From contig NZ_NRSW01000001.1 of assembly GCF_002288635.1 (NCBI RefSeq), positions 2,995,852 through 3,059,851 of the forward strand: DNA of 64,000 bases, in the 5' to 3' direction. A model generated the notes under the pieces. It saw only the letters and a list, made by a program, of their open reading frames with translations. It was not told the origin of the DNA and did not search any database. Numbering within the stretch: the stretch's first letter is position 1; each line of letters opens with the position of its first letter. This DNA is from Mucilaginibacter sp. MD40. GTDB taxonomy: Bacteria; Bacteroidota; Bacteroidia; Sphingobacteriales; Sphingobacteriaceae. Positions 54,466-64,000 of the stretch are shown here, one piece after another. The position numbers were made by a program, and so were the translations under genes.

Positions 54466-54789
54466 ATGAAAGACAATAAATATATCATCAGGCGCACGCT
54501 TTCACAGGAAAGATTTGAGGTTTTGTGGACTAAAAATAAGAATGGCCATGCAACGCTTAAAGACCTTGCTGAAATGGACGAGATAATTAACCGAGACGAA
54601 GGTGTAAGGCGATTTGTATTGGAAGAGATGGCAGGTAGTTCAACTGACCATACTACTCCTGATAAAACTTCTACAAGCAGGCAAGAGAATGCCGCTAAAA
54701 CTTTCTTTGAAAAACTAAAAGCATTTTTCAGGGCAATGAATCCAGCTAAAGAAGAACAAACGACTATAAATTTTCCTTTGTCTTATTGA
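54466..54789 (+). CDS. Hypothetical small protein
   Basis: A 107-residue soluble protein; ATG 54466 (MKDNKYIIRR) is preferred to an ATG five codons upstream. The N-terminal half has a helix pair (HATLKDLAEMDEIINRDEG) and the C-terminal half is Ser/Thr/Lys-rich and probably disordered. I recognise no family. Its stop overlaps the end of the convergent histidine kinase by 7 bp. Confidence 0.5.
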   Translation: MKDNKYIIRRTLSQERFEVLWTKNKNGHATLKDLAEMDEIINRDEGVRRFVLEEMAGSSTDHTTPDKTSTSRQENAAKTFFEKLKAFFRAMNPAKEEQTTINFPLSY

Positions 54790-56354
54790 TCTATTGGTAA
54801 GGTAAACCAGAACTTACTTCCCTCGCCCCATTTGCTTTCTACGCCAATATCACCATCATGCCTTTTTATAATATCGGAGCTGATGTATAATCCAAGTCCC
54901 AAACCCGAAAACTGATGCCCAAGCGCGTCTACACGGTAATACCTATCAAATAAATGAGGTAATTTATCAGGGTTTATACCAATGCCGTAGTCGCTCACTG
55001 ATACTTTGGCATTTTCCCCATCCTGTTCAACCAGTATATCTATCTTTTTAGATTGGGGCGAATACTTAATAGCGTTACTGATAAAATTAACCAACACCTG
55101 GTCAATACGCCTGTAATCGGCATATACCATTAATTCCTTTTCGCCGGTAATGGTAATTTCATGATCGTTCCCCTGGCTGATATGTTCGCAGCTATCCTTA
55201 ACCAGTTCGGCAAGGTTAAAACGATTTTTGCTTAAAGCCAGTTGTCCCTGTTGTATTTTAGTAACGTTGAGCAAGTCATCGAGCAAATGCACCAACTTAT
55301 TGATGTTATTTGCCGCTTTATTGGTAAATAATTTAAACTTATCACTAACCGGTTCTACTTTCACCAATTTCTCCAGTATTTGTAATGACGCGCTCAACGA
55401 GGTGATAGGCGTTTTAAGCTCATGACTGGCAACGCTTATAAATTCATCTTTACGTTTTTCTACCTCTACATCATCTGTAACATCAAGTAAAATACCACTA
55501 AAGCGGGTAGCGATTTTTTCATTATTGAAAACCACCTTACCCTTGGCACGTACAATTCGCTTTTGTCCGCTCAATTTGTTCTGTATACCATAAACAATAT
55601 CATAGTTATTATCACTGCCATATTGCATGGTTGCTTTGATGGCGTTAGCTACCCTATTCCTGTCTTCGGGCAATATTGCTTCAATGGCATCCGCCAGGGC
55701 AATATCGCTATCCTCAGTCAGCCCGAACCATTCTTTTATCCGGTTATTTCCTATGAAACGGTTGGTTGCGGGGTCAAGATCCCAAGTGCCTAACTCAGCA
55801 GATTCTATTGCAAATTGTAACTGATTTTTACTTTCTTCAGCGGTATTAAAGGCCTGTACCGCTTTAGTAGTTTCATAACAAATTACCAACGCGCCGCCCG
55901 GGGTACCGCACTCCTTAATAATAGGAGAATAACTATACGTCCAGTAAACATTCTCTATGCTGCCATTTCTATACATTGGCACCAGCTCATTCTCACTGTA
56001 AGTAGATTCGCCAAGGTTCATGGCCCGTTCTATTTGGGGCAGTATGAGCGGCCATATCTCCTGCCAGCTATCAGCGCCTTTACGGCCCAGTGCATACGGG
56101 TGCTTACCTGTTGTACCTAAACTTGGCCTGTAAGCGTCGTTATAAAATTGTATACAATCAGGCCCCCAAAATAGAAACATCGGAAATCTTGACCGCAACA
56201 TGGTACTTATCGTAATTAACAGGCTTTGGGGCCAGGTATCGGGTGTACCCAAAACAGTTTCAGCCCAGTTGAACGAACGTATAAGCGATCCCATTTCGCC
56301 CCCACCTTCCAGATATTTTTGATGATGGTTGAGCGATACAGTATTTTCAGACAT
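54783..56354 (-). CDS. PAS-domain sensor histidine kinase
   Basis: A 523-residue kinase without TM helices, so a cytosolic sensor. Two PAS domains (about 30-150 and 165-290) precede the HisKA domain with phospho-acceptor His at about 310 (VASHELKTPI) and an HATPase domain with NFISNAIKYSP, DYGIGI and GLGLGLYIS. No response-regulator gene is adjacent and there is no receiver domain, so it is an orphan kinase. PAS ligand is unknown. Confidence 0.9.
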   Translation of the reverse strand: MSENTVSLNHHQKYLEGGGEMGSLIRSFNWAETVLGTPDTWPQSLLITISTMLRSRFPMFLFWGPDCIQFYNDAYRPSLGTTGKHPYALGRKGADSWQEIWPLILPQIERAMNLGESTYSENELVPMYRNGSIENVYWTYSYSPIIKECGTPGGALVICYETTKAVQAFNTAEESKNQLQFAIESAELGTWDLDPATNRFIGNNRIKEWFGLTEDSDIALADAIEAILPEDRNRVANAIKATMQYGSDNNYDIVYGIQNKLSGQKRIVRAKGKVVFNNEKIATRFSGILLDVTDDVEVEKRKDEFISVASHELKTPITSLSASLQILEKLVKVEPVSDKFKLFTNKAANNINKLVHLLDDLLNVTKIQQGQLALSKNRFNLAELVKDSCEHISQGNDHEITITGEKELMVYADYRRIDQVLVNFISNAIKYSPQSKKIDILVEQDGENAKVSVSDYGIGINPDKLPHLFDRYYRVDALGHQFSGLGLGLYISSDIIKRHDGDIGVESKWGEGSKFWFTLPIDQ

Positions 56355-56449
56355 GTAAAATCGGGGTTAATTAGAGTTTAAGTATCAGATTGGATTATTG
56401 TTTTATTTACAATGATTAAAAATGAAAATGTAACTTTTTCATTTCATTA

Positions 56450-56483
56450 TACAGGCCTGTAAATTTAAATATTGATATTTAAA
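56450..56483. promoter_or_regulatory. Two adjacent palindromes in a divergent promoter region
   Basis: TACAGGCCTGTA (56450-56461) is a perfect 12-bp palindrome. It is followed after 2 nt by arms TTTAAATAT and ATATTTAAA around TG (56464-56483). They lie between the minus-strand kinase and the plus-strand peptidase, 17 bp before the latter, so an operator is plausible. Confidence 0.4.
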
Positions 56484-56499
56484 CAGCAATACAGCCTGC

Positions 56500-59301
56500 A
56501 TGAATAAATTTTTACCCGCTCTATTTATATTAATTACCAGCACCGCATTTGCGCAGAAAAAACCTTTAGATCATCAGGTTTTTGATGGATGGCAAAGTAT
56601 CTCCGGCCAGCGTATCAGTAATAACGGCAAATGGGTAGCCTATGTGGTTAAACCGCAAGAGGGTGATGCCGCTTTATATATCACTAATACCAATGGAAAA
56701 AGCAAAATAAGCATCCCAAGAGCCGATACCATTCGTTTTACTGCCGACTCAAAATACGCGGTATGCATGATAAGGCCTTTCTATAAGGATCTGAGACAGG
56801 CAAAGATCAAAAAGAAAAAACCCGCTGATTTCCCCAAAGATACCCTCGGAATAATTAACCTGGATAACCTGCATTTGGATAAAGAGCCGGCTATCCGAAC
56901 TTTTAAAATCGCCGAAAAAGCACCGGTAATTGCCTATGTAAGTATTACAGACAGTACCAAAAAGCCTGTAGCCGATACATCAAAAAAAGCAATTGCCAAC
57001 ACCATTGCCCCGCCGGTAAAAGAAGGCGCGGAACTGACCATATATCACCCATCGGCCGGTAAAAAGCGTGTATTTAGCTATACAAACGAATTTCAATTGA
57101 GTAAAAACGGCAAATGGCTGGCATTTGCGGTTACAGCGCCTAAGAAAAACACCAGGATAGTTTCAGGGATGTTTTTGTATGACATTGCTAATGATACGCT
57201 AAAAAAAATAAGCACAGGCAAGGGTAGCTACAAAAACATCGCTTTTGATGAAAGCGGTAAACAACTGGCTTTTACCTCGGAGAAAAACCCTGAAAAAGCA
57301 TTGGTTAAGCCCTTTAAGCTTTACTACTACAACGCTTCGAAAGATAGCGCGGTGGTAATGGCCCAGGAAAATTCAAACGGAATGCCTGCTAACTGGTCAG
57401 CAAGCGGCGACGGGCGCGTATACTTCAGTAAAAGCGGCGAAAAGCTCTTTTTTGGAACCGCTCCCATCCCTAAACCAATTGACACAACACTCGTTGATTT
57501 TGAACATGCACGGCTGGATATATGGAATTATAAGGACGATTATTTGCAGCCGCAGCAGCTAAAAAACCTGCAACGCGAACTGAAACGAAGTTACCTCGCT
57601 GTGATAAGGCCGGCGGATGGCGCTAAAAAACTTATACAATTAGGCGATGAAAACATCAGAGAAATATTAGTTGCCGATGAAAATACCGATGCGCAATATG
57701 TTTTAGGATTAGCTGACACAGGCGCCCGGATAGCATCACAGTGGGAAGGTGGCAGCCTGCAACAGGCTTATCTCATTAATACCCTCAATGGGGAGCGTAT
57801 GCTTATAAACAACAGGTTAAAGGCGCGTTACAGTATTTCCCCAGGCGGCAACTTTATTATTTGGTTTAACGCTAAAAACCAGAACTGGTACAGTTACCAT
57901 ATTGCTACCGGCAAAAAAAGGTTACTCACTCAATCATTGGGTGTAAAAATGGGTGATGAAGAAAACGACGTACCTGATGATGCCCAGCCATACGGTATTG
58001 CCGGCTGGGAAGAGAGTGACAAGCATGTACTTATTTATGACAGGTACGACATCTGGAAAATAGATCCGGTTACCGGTCGTGCAACCAACTTTACGGGCGC
58101 CATAGGCCGCCGTAATAAATTACGTTTCAGATACGAGCCTGTTGCTGTTGATGAAAAATTTATACCTACTAAAAGTCTGCTATGGCTAATTACTCAAAAT
58201 GAGGAAAACAAACAATGGGGTTATTATAAAAAGCCGCTGAATAGCGATGATGACCCTGATGAGGTAGTTACAGCATCATTTAAATACAGCGCCTTACAAA
58301 AAGCAAAAAACGCGGGCGTATTCATCTATACTAAAGAAAGTTACACACAATCGCCGGATCTGTATTGTTCTATTGACCTTGTTAAAGAGGTAAAACTAAG
58401 CGCTATTAATCCCCAGCAAGAACAGTATAACTGGGGCACTGCATCTTTAGTTTCGTGGTTTACACCCAAGGGGCACAAATCAAAAGGGATTTTATATAAA
58501 CCTGAAGACTTTAACCCGGCAAAAAAATACCCGATGATCGTTTATTTTTACGAAAAGCTATCTGACGGATTGTATAATTATATACCACCGGCACCTACCC
58601 CTTCCCGCCTGCCTATATCCTGGTTTGTAAGCAATGGATACCTTGTTTTTACACCCGATATTAGTTACGTAACCGGGTACCCTGGCGCATCAGCTGTAGA
58701 ATACATCAATTCGGGAGTTGAAGAGTTGAAGAAAAACCCTTGGGTTGATGGTGAGCATATTGGTATACAGGGGCAAAGTTGGGGCGGCTATCAGGTAGCT
58801 TACCTCATCACACAAACCAATATGTACGCTGCTGCCTGGGCGGGCGCGCCGGTAGCCAACATGACATCCGCCTATGGTGGTATACGCTGGGAAAGTGGCG
58901 TAAACAGGCAGTTTCAATATGAAAAAACGCAAAGCCGCATTGGCGCCACGCTGTGGGAAAAGCCCGACTTATATATTAGTAACTCACCATTATTTCAATT
59001 ACCCAAGGTACAAACACCTGTAGTAATTATGAGTAACGACGCTGATGGAGCTGTACCATGGTACCAGGGGATTGAAATGTTCACTGGTTTGCGCAGGTTG
59101 GGCAAGCCTGTTTGGTTGTTACAGTATAATGATGAAGCCCATAATTTGGTTAAACGGCAGAACCGGAAAGATATCACCATAAGGGAGGCACAATTTTTTG
59201 ACCATTACCTAAAAGGCGCTCCTATGCCGGTATGGATGGATAAAGGCGTACCTGCTATTAACAAAGGCCGCGACTGGGGATTAGAAACAAGCAACAAATA
59301 G
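56500..59301 (+). CDS. S9 family prolyl oligopeptidase-type peptidase
   Basis: A 933-residue exported serine peptidase with signal peptide ending TAFAQ. The N-terminal two thirds form a beta-propeller (WDY/WNYKDD-type repeats, [11 protein letters not shown]); the alpha/beta-hydrolase domain is C-terminal. The triad is Ser760 (GQSWGGYQ), Asp849 ([10 protein letters not shown]) and His881 (DEAHNLVKR). An insertion near residues 150-175 ([12 protein letters not shown]) is low complexity. It likely trims peptides in the periplasm; single gene. Confidence 0.92.
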   Translation: MNKFLPALFILITSTAFAQKKPLDHQVFDGWQSISGQRISNNGKWVAYVVKPQEGDAALYITNTNGKSKISIPRADTIRFTADSKYAVCMIRPFYKDLRQAKIKKKKPADFPKDTLGIINLDNLHLDKEPAIRTFKIAEKAPVIAYVSITDSTKKPVADTSKKAIANTIAPPVKEGAELTIYHPSAGKKRVFSYTNEFQLSKNGKWLAFAVTAPKKNTRIVSGMFLYDIANDTLKKISTGKGSYKNIAFDESGKQLAFTSEKNPEKALVKPFKLYYYNASKDSAVVMAQENSNGMPANWSASGDGRVYFSKSGEKLFFGTAPIPKPIDTTLVDFEHARLDIWNYKDDYLQPQQLKNLQRELKRSYLAVIRPADGAKKLIQLGDENIREILVADENTDAQYVLGLADTGARIASQWEGGSLQQAYLINTLNGERMLINNRLKARYSISPGGNFIIWFNAKNQNWYSYHIATGKKRLLTQSLGVKMGDEENDVPDDAQPYGIAGWEESDKHVLIYDRYDIWKIDPVTGRATNFTGAIGRRNKLRFRYEPVAVDEKFIPTKSLLWLITQNEENKQWGYYKKPLNSDDDPDEVVTASFKYSALQKAKNAGVFIYTKESYTQSPDLYCSIDLVKEVKLSAINPQQEQYNWGTASLVSWFTPKGHKSKGILYKPEDFNPAKKYPMIVYFYEKLSDGLYNYIPPAPTPSRLPISWFVSNGYLVFTPDISYVTGYPGASAVEYINSGVEELKKNPWVDGEHIGIQGQSWGGYQVAYLITQTNMYAAAWAGAPVANMTSAYGGIRWESGVNRQFQYEKTQSRIGATLWEKPDLYISNSPLFQLPKVQTPVVIMSNDADGAVPWYQGIEMFTGLRRLGKPVWLLQYNDEAHNLVKRQNRKDITIREAQFFDHYLKGAPMPVWMDKGVPAINKGRDWGLETSNK

Positions 59302-59312
59302 CTGTAGATAAA

Positions 59313-59999
59313 TTACAGATAGTAATGTCTGATGCAGTTTAAATGATCGTCCAGTTCATATACCCAGGGTGTTGCTGTTGGAATATCGAGTTTGGTTACC
59401 TCTTCGTCGCTTAAATTTTCAATATATTGGATGAGCGCACGCAGGCTGTTTCCATGCGCGCAGATAATTACCTTTTTGTTTGATCTTATTGCGGGTACTA
59501 TACACTCATGCCAAAAAGGTAAAGCGCGCACCATCGTTTCGCTCAGGTTTTCTGTAACAGGCAATTCGCGATATGTGAGGTCATCATAACGCAGGTAATG
59601 GCCGGGAAAACGCTCATCATCTTTTGTAATAGCTGGTGGGTGCTCGTGGGGGTCGCGGCGCCATTTATATACCTGTTCTTCGCCGTATTTTTTGATGGTT
59701 TCTTCTTTATTCAGTCCTTGTAAGGCCCCATAAAAGCGCTCATTAAGCCTCCAGGATTTATGTACCGGTATCCATAAATGATCGAGTTGCTCCAACACAT
59801 GGTGCATGGTTTTGATACTACGTTTTAACACAGATGTAAAACCTACATCAAAAGTATAGCCTTTAGCAGCAAGTAGCTTACCTGCATCTACAGCCTGTTG
59901 TAAACCGTTTTCAGACAGATCTACGTCAGTCCATCCGGTAAAACGATTTTCTTTGTTCCAGACACTCTCACCATGCCTTAATAAAACCAGTTTTTGCAT
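59313..59999 (-). CDS. gpmA: 2,3-bisphosphoglycerate-dependent phosphoglycerate mutase
   Basis: A 228-residue glycolytic enzyme interconverting 3- and 2-phosphoglycerate. The phospho-acceptor is His9 in LLRHGESVWN; NRFTGWTDVDLSENG, the ERFYGALQGLNKEE loop with the acid Glu, and CAHGNSLRALI complete the active site. The start at 59999 (MQKLVLL) is preferred to 60011 since family members begin just before the RHG motif. It converges on the S9 peptidase gene with an 11-bp gap. Confidence 0.95.
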   Translation of the reverse strand: MQKLVLLRHGESVWNKENRFTGWTDVDLSENGLQQAVDAGKLLAAKGYTFDVGFTSVLKRSIKTMHHVLEQLDHLWIPVHKSWRLNERFYGALQGLNKEETIKKYGEEQVYKWRRDPHEHPPAITKDDERFPGHYLRYDDLTYRELPVTENLSETMVRALPFWHECIVPAIRSNKKVIICAHGNSLRALIQYIENLSDEEVTKLDIPTATPWVYELDDHLNCIRHYYL

Positions 60000-60124
60000 A
60001 TTCTTAAGCAATAATACACGTTTTAAACATCATTAGGTAACGATGGTTTTGAGCCGACAATTATTAGCCGCTTGTAAAAATAAACTCTGATACCCGCCTT
60101 AAACTTTTCTTGCTAAATTGCGGA

Positions 60125-60505
60125 GTGAAAGATTACAAAAAATATTACCTCATACCGGCTACGACCGAAGAAATATACATGGCTTTAACTAACCCGGTAA
60201 CTATCCAGTTATGGACGGGTGAGCCCTCGGAAATGTCGACGGAACCGGGCTCGGAGTTTTCCATGTGGGAAGGTGCAATTGTAGGCCGTAACATAGATTT
60301 TGAGCCAAATAAAAAAATTATACAACAATGGTACTTTGACGGGCAACCGGAAGAATCTATTGTGACCATAAAACTACACCCCGACAAACACGGAACATCT
60401 GTAGAGCTAAGGCATACTAACATACCCGACGAGGATTATGATGAAATAACCGAAGGATGGAATGACACCTATTTTGGTAACCTGGAAGATTTTTTCTCAC
60501 TGTGA
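60125..60505 (+). CDS. SRPBCC/AHSA1-like ligand-binding protein
   Basis: A 126-residue protein of the START-like Aha1 (AHSA1) group. GTG 60125 (KDYKKYYLIPATTEEIYMAL) is preferred to the TTG five codons earlier. Typical features are IPATTEEIYMALTNP at the first strand/helix, WTGEPSEMS, EFSMWEGAIVGRNIDFEPNKKIIQQW, VTIKLHPDKHGTSVELRHTNIP and the terminal helix GWNDTYFGNLEDFF. Binding partner unknown; single gene. Confidence 0.82.
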   Translation: MKDYKKYYLIPATTEEIYMALTNPVTIQLWTGEPSEMSTEPGSEFSMWEGAIVGRNIDFEPNKKIIQQWYFDGQPEESIVTIKLHPDKHGTSVELRHTNIPDEDYDEITEGWNDTYFGNLEDFFSL

Positions 60506-60519
60506 TTGCCATAAAAACA

Positions 60520-60550
60520 AAAAGCCGCTCCCATTGCAGGAGCGGCTTTT
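60520..60550. terminator. Bidirectional terminator before the OmpA-family gene
   Basis: A 12-bp stem AAAAGCCGCTCC / GGAGCGGCTTTT with a 7-nt loop lies between the convergent AHSA1-like and OmpA-like genes. Confidence 0.85.
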
Positions 60551-60570
60551 GCTATATATAGTATCGGCTA

Positions 60571-61935
60571 TTAATAAAGCGTAAACTCTACGCGACGGTT
60601 TTTCTGACGACCTGCAGCTGTTTTATTAGATGCGATCGGCTGAGTTTTACCGTAACCCACAGCTTCTATACGTGATGGGTTTGCGCCTTGGCTAACCAGG
60701 TATGATTTAATTGATTCGGCGCGGTCTTTAGATAATCTAAGGTTTGCAGCGTCAGAACCAACGTTATCAGTGTGACCGGCAAGTTTCAAGCTGAAGTTTT
60801 TATCAACCAACAGTTTGGCTACACGCTGTAAGCTTGGGTATGATTTTTCGCGGATAGTAGCTTTACCAAAGTCAAACTCAAGGTTGGCAATAGCATCGTT
60901 AACCACACGGCGGTCTTCTTCAGTTACCACGATTACCGGTTTAGCTAACGGACAGCCAGAACCATCTACCTTAGTACCTGCAGGTGTGTTAGGACATTTG
61001 TCGTTTACATCAAGCACACCGTCACCATCGCTATCGATAGTTAATTTAGCAAGATTTGCGTTTGTTGCGTCAAGGTCGCTTCTTAACTGAGCGTTTTTAG
61101 CTTTCTCAGCGTCGATTTGAGCCTGCAGCATTTGTTGAGTTTGCTGGTTTTTCCACAGGTACTCGGTACGCATTGAGTTAACCGGGTTGTAAGTGGCTAA
61201 CTGTGGTTTTTTGCTGCTGCCTAAAGCAAACTCTAAACCGATGTGTGCATAAGAAAACCTGTCGTTAGTTGAACCAACGTTCACGCCATCAAAGTTATCA
61301 GCCTGTACAAAGTTCACCTGGTAACCTAAATCAAGGTTAACACCTGAACCCATGTTAATTTTAAAGCCTAAACCTACTGGCACAAACCATTCTTTAATGG
61401 TTCCATTGCTGGTGGTAGTTGTTGTACCGGTAGCGTCAACTACTGATGTTTTATAGCCCATGTAACCGGCACCCGCGCTGATGTATGGTTGTATAGCGCT
61501 TTTTTTGTTGAACCAGTTAATGTTAGCCAAAGTGAAATTAGCTTTCAATGCAGCGCTCCAGTCTAATTTAGTATTGAAGCTGCTTGCACCTGCAACGCCG
61601 TTAACAGGTTGGCCATTTTGGCCGCTTACCTGGCCTCTTAGGAAGTCGGCCTGCATACCAAAGCTTGGTAAAAATTGTTTTGCGATATAACCGCCGTAGC
61701 CTATCTCTGATTTAGGCGTTACAAAATCTTGTCTTCCGCTTGTACCAAAAATTGTGTAGGGGGTTAATAATCCACCATGTACACCGATAGACCAGGTACG
61801 GAAGGAACCGCCGCCTGAAAAAGGTTGTACATAATTGTTTGTGCTTAAGGTTGTGTCAGGGGTTTGAGCAAACAGTTTACCGCCAACCAGTAAACCGGTC
61901 ATTAGTAATGATGCTTTTTTTAAATGTGTTTTCAT
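60571..61935 (-). CDS. OmpA-family outer-membrane protein with TSP3-type calcium repeat
   Basis: A 454-residue envelope protein: signal peptide, an N-terminal outer-membrane beta-barrel (about 30-245), a helical linker (about 260-300, LQAQ/QLRSDL heptads), a thrombospondin-3-like repeat (DSDGDGVLDVNDKCPNTPAG) and a C-terminal OmpA peptidoglycan-binding domain (about 345-454) with AGHTDNVGSDAANLRLSKDRA and NRRVEFTLY. It ties the outer membrane to the cell wall and is probably abundant, as its own strong terminator suggests. Confidence 0.93.
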   Translation of the reverse strand: MKTHLKKASLLMTGLLVGGKLFAQTPDTTLSTNNYVQPFSGGGSFRTWSIGVHGGLLTPYTIFGTSGRQDFVTPKSEIGYGGYIAKQFLPSFGMQADFLRGQVSGQNGQPVNGVAGASSFNTKLDWSAALKANFTLANINWFNKKSAIQPYISAGAGYMGYKTSVVDATGTTTTTSNGTIKEWFVPVGLGFKINMGSGVNLDLGYQVNFVQADNFDGVNVGSTNDRFSYAHIGLEFALGSSKKPQLATYNPVNSMRTEYLWKNQQTQQMLQAQIDAEKAKNAQLRSDLDATNANLAKLTIDSDGDGVLDVNDKCPNTPAGTKVDGSGCPLAKPVIVVTEEDRRVVNDAIANLEFDFGKATIREKSYPSLQRVAKLLVDKNFSLKLAGHTDNVGSDAANLRLSKDRAESIKSYLVSQGANPSRIEAVGYGKTQPIASNKTAAGRQKNRRVEFTLY

Positions 61936-62210
61936 ATTGTTTCTATTATATGCCCCGGATGGTTGTTCAGCCGGATTGAACTGTGATTGGCAACAACAAT
62001 GCCATCAGAGCAAATAATTGTATATACAATATTCCTTTCTCATCTCTAACCTCATATATTAAAAATGGCCAAAACGCATTAATTTAAGTGTTTATAGCTT
62101 AAATATGCATCCATAAACCGTCACTGTAACTCCTTACAACCAAAATGTTTGATGATTATTTATGTACAGTAAAATATACAACTCGTGATTTTTAATGCTG
62201 AAATGTGTAT

Positions 62211-63047
62211 TTAAGCCATAACGGCTACCGTGGAAAAAAATGCTTTGGCTAAGCGGGTGTTACCTGTGATTTCGGCACTTAAATAGGCTTGAGCGGGTGG
62301 TATAGCTTTGGTAAAAATACGCCAGGCAATATCGGGTGAAATGGTGATCTCAGTAGTAGCTTCCTCTTCTGAAAAAGCTAAAAATCGCCATCCCGAAGCC
62401 ACCTTCCCTAATGCCCATTTCGACTTGGAAAGATTGGTAATAGTAATCGATATGATGCTGCCTTCAGGCGCATCTACATGAGCATAATGGTACGGTAATG
62501 CCTGCATAAAGGTATGAGCACAGGGATAAAAGAGTTCTTGTTTAAGCAAACAATCATCTCCCATGGCATCACGTATTTGTTGGTTGTGGTGCCATTTCTC
62601 AGTATATTCTCTTGCAATGTGGAACCAATTTAGCGAAGTGGTTTCTCCTGCCCAGGCCACAGGATATTTGGCTACAGCAAAAGGGTCAAGCGTGTGTAAG
62701 TAATCAATATATAATTTCCCGGTACTTTCAAGCAGGTCAGTAATTAATCGAGGGCTAACTCTTTTCATGGCGTTAACCCAGGTTGCATTTAACTCGTTAA
62801 GATAATTTACAAGATCGGTGTAGTTGTTTATACGACTATCAGAAGATGGCTCATAATTGTGCAACACAGAAATAGCACGCATATTACCATCAAGCAAATG
62901 CGCGGCAACATCCTTTACCGTCCACAATTTTGCGGTGGTTGGGCGCTGCCAATCTTCGGGCGAGAGTGAACGGAGCAGCGATACCAGCATTTGATCCAAT
63001 ACCGGAAACAAATGAATTGTTTGAATGGGTATTTGCTGCTCCGCCAT
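62211..63047 (-). CDS. DinB/MDMPI-type maleylpyruvate isomerase-like protein
   Basis: A 278-residue soluble protein of the DinB-like superfamily (mycothiol-dependent maleylpyruvate isomerase N-terminal type). The N-terminal four-helix bundle starts IHLFPVLDQMLVSLLRSL and has the expected metal-binding histidines in VKDVAAHLLDGN, LNWFHIAREYTEKWHHNQQ. A C-terminal beta domain (about 190-278) completes the family layout. It starts 3 bp after the OsmC gene on the same strand, so the two form an operon. Substrate unknown. Confidence 0.78.
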   Translation of the reverse strand: MAEQQIPIQTIHLFPVLDQMLVSLLRSLSPEDWQRPTTAKLWTVKDVAAHLLDGNMRAISVLHNYEPSSDSRINNYTDLVNYLNELNATWVNAMKRVSPRLITDLLESTGKLYIDYLHTLDPFAVAKYPVAWAGETTSLNWFHIAREYTEKWHHNQQIRDAMGDDCLLKQELFYPCAHTFMQALPYHYAHVDAPEGSIISITITNLSKSKWALGKVASGWRFLAFSEEEATTEITISPDIAWRIFTKAIPPAQAYLSAEITGNTRLAKAFFSTVAVMA

Positions 63048-63050
63048 AAG

Positions 63051-63479
63051 TTATTCAGCAGGATGTATCATTACTTCCCATTGTATATTTGCATTTGCTT
63101 TATAAAGCGTAGCTGCAACTGAGCAATATTTGTTAAGTGATAGTTCTACAGCTTTCCTGGCTTTTTCTTCATCCACGTTTCCGTATAGGTGAAACTCTAT
63201 GTTGATGGTTTCCCAAAGGGATGGTTCTTTACCCGCTTCGCGGTCGCCGCTTATTACCATCTTATAATCAACCACATCCTGGCGTTGTTTCTTTAAAATA
63301 CTGATAACATCTATAGCGCTACAACCACCTAAACCCATCAATAACATTTGCATAGGGCGCACACCAAAGTTCTGACCGCCGCTTTCCTCGCTGGTATCCA
63401 TTTTTACGATGTGACCATATTCGTCCGCGGCTTCAAAACCGAAGTCACCGCTTACTCTTGAAAGTTTTATAGTAGGCAT
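63051..63479 (-). CDS. OsmC family protein
   Basis: A 142-residue OsmC/Ohr-superfamily protein that would reduce organic hydroperoxides through a Cys pair. The conserved MQMLLMGLGGCSAIDVISIL helix carries one Cys (Gly-Gly-Cys), and the second is in SLNKYCSVAATL near residue 120; a glutamate-containing EFHLYG strand fits. It is the first gene of a two-gene operon with the DinB-like protein, suggesting a shared redox or xenobiotic stress role. Confidence 0.9.
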   Translation of the reverse strand: MPTIKLSRVSGDFGFEAADEYGHIVKMDTSEESGGQNFGVRPMQMLLMGLGGCSAIDVISILKKQRQDVVDYKMVISGDREAGKEPSLWETINIEFHLYGNVDEEKARKAVELSLNKYCSVAATLYKANANIQWEVMIHPAE

Positions 63480-63652
63480 AATATAATTTATTTTTGCTAA
63501 AATACTGTTTTAAACACAACGGATAGTAATCAACCTGTCAAACAACACAGTCATGAAATCCCGGTATCTCTAACAACAATTTTTGTTTCGGCAGGTGCAT
63601 AACCGTAATTTATTTTACAAAATGAACTATCTTCACAGTCGAAATTCTAAAC

Positions 63653-64000
63653 ATGGCTTTAAATTACATCTGGATAGCCTTTTTTATCATAGCGTTTGTT
63701 ATCGCATCCGTTAAAATGGTGTTTCTTGGCGATACCAATGCCTTTAAGGTATTGGTTGACGGGATGTTCGATAGTTCAAAAGCCTCGGTAATGGACATTG
63801 CCCTTCCCCTGGCCGGTAATATGGTATTATGGCTGGGTATCCTTAACATTGGCGATCGGGCCGGTGCCATGAATTTCCTTTCGCGCATAGTTGGGCCATT
63901 TCTAAGCCGCCTATTTCCTGAAGTCCCCCGGAATCACCCCGCCACAGGGCAAATGATGATGAATTTTTCGGCCAACCTGCTTGGGCTTGATAATGCCGCC
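63653..64000 (+). CDS. Nucleoside recognition (SpmA-like) membrane protein, partial
   Basis: An incomplete gene running off the window end; 116 codons are visible from ATG 63653. TM segments at about 5-22 and 50-65, and the conserved region with GDRAGAMNFLSRIVGPFLSRLFPEVP and MMNFSANLLGLDNAA, match spore maturation protein A/nucleoside recognition (Gate) domain proteins. In Bacteroidota these occur as SpmA-SpmB fusions of about 400-480 residues. The role is unknown outside sporulating bacteria. Confidence 0.82.
   Translation, partial: MALNYIWIAFFIIAFVIASVKMVFLGDTNAFKVLVDGMFDSSKASVMDIALPLAGNMVLWLGILNIGDRAGAMNFLSRIVGPFLSRLFPEVPRNHPATGQMMMNFSANLLGLDNAA

Overview
The window looks like a chromosomal segment of a Bacteroidota bacterium, most likely family Sphingobacteriaceae (Mucilaginibacter/Pedobacter-like). 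The evidence is three SusC/SusD pairs, ECF sigma/FecR pairs feeding SusC proteins with STN domains, TAnnTTTG-type promoters, weak Shine-Dalgarno signals, a GldM-free but typically Bacteroidota OmpA/TSP3 porin, tandem DUF3857 proteins and an SPFH-Arc operon. I saw no insertion sequence, prophage or CRISPR array. The genus call is an inference from overall gene content.

Layout. 266-6649: a polysaccharide utilisation locus (PUL A) with a GH43 glycosidase, a SusC gene broken by one frameshift, and SusD. 6885-9362: a small cassette of three uncharacterised short proteins and an acetyl-CoA hydrolase/CoA-transferase. 9447-20915: PUL B for alpha-mannan-like glycans, with GH92 on the plus strand converging on a minus-strand block of sigma factor, FecR, SusC, SusD, SusE-like protein and GH76. 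21273-31388: mostly core genes (7TM-HD phosphodiesterase, tRNA-Ser(GCU), an SPFH/Arc operon, thiolase, POT transporter, polyprenol-phosphate mannosyltransferase, RuvB). 31541-42131: PUL C (sigma, FecR, SusC, SusD, GH92, exported Gfo/Idh/MocA protein), followed by a polysaccharide deacetylase lipoprotein. 43188-64000: mixed housekeeping and envelope genes (QueG, exonuclease, tandem transglutaminase-like proteins, HMA-MauE protein, clan GH-D glycosidase, signal peptidase I, histidine kinase, S9 peptidase, GpmA, OmpA, OsmC and the start of a nucleoside-recognition/SpmA-like membrane protein).

How the genes work together. In PULs B and C the STN domain of SusC is expected to signal glycan import to FecR, which releases the ECF sigma factor. 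SusD and SusE capture glycan at the surface. GH76 would cut alpha-1,6-mannan internally and GH92 would trim alpha-mannosyl ends.

The most interesting signal is regulatory. In both STN-type PULs the FecR-susC gap carries an intrinsic terminator pointing antisense to susC. In both, a TAnnTTTG box on the same antisense strand ends on exactly the first base of the susC start codon, and the two predicted antisense transcripts (about 115 and 97 nt) share an AACCC(A)GGCATTT motif. This suggests a cis-antisense RNA family controlling susC leaders, comparable to DonS of Bacteroides. The sigma-less PUL A lacks it. A second unlisted item is a 42-residue single-TM protein at 50451-50579 with its own promoter.
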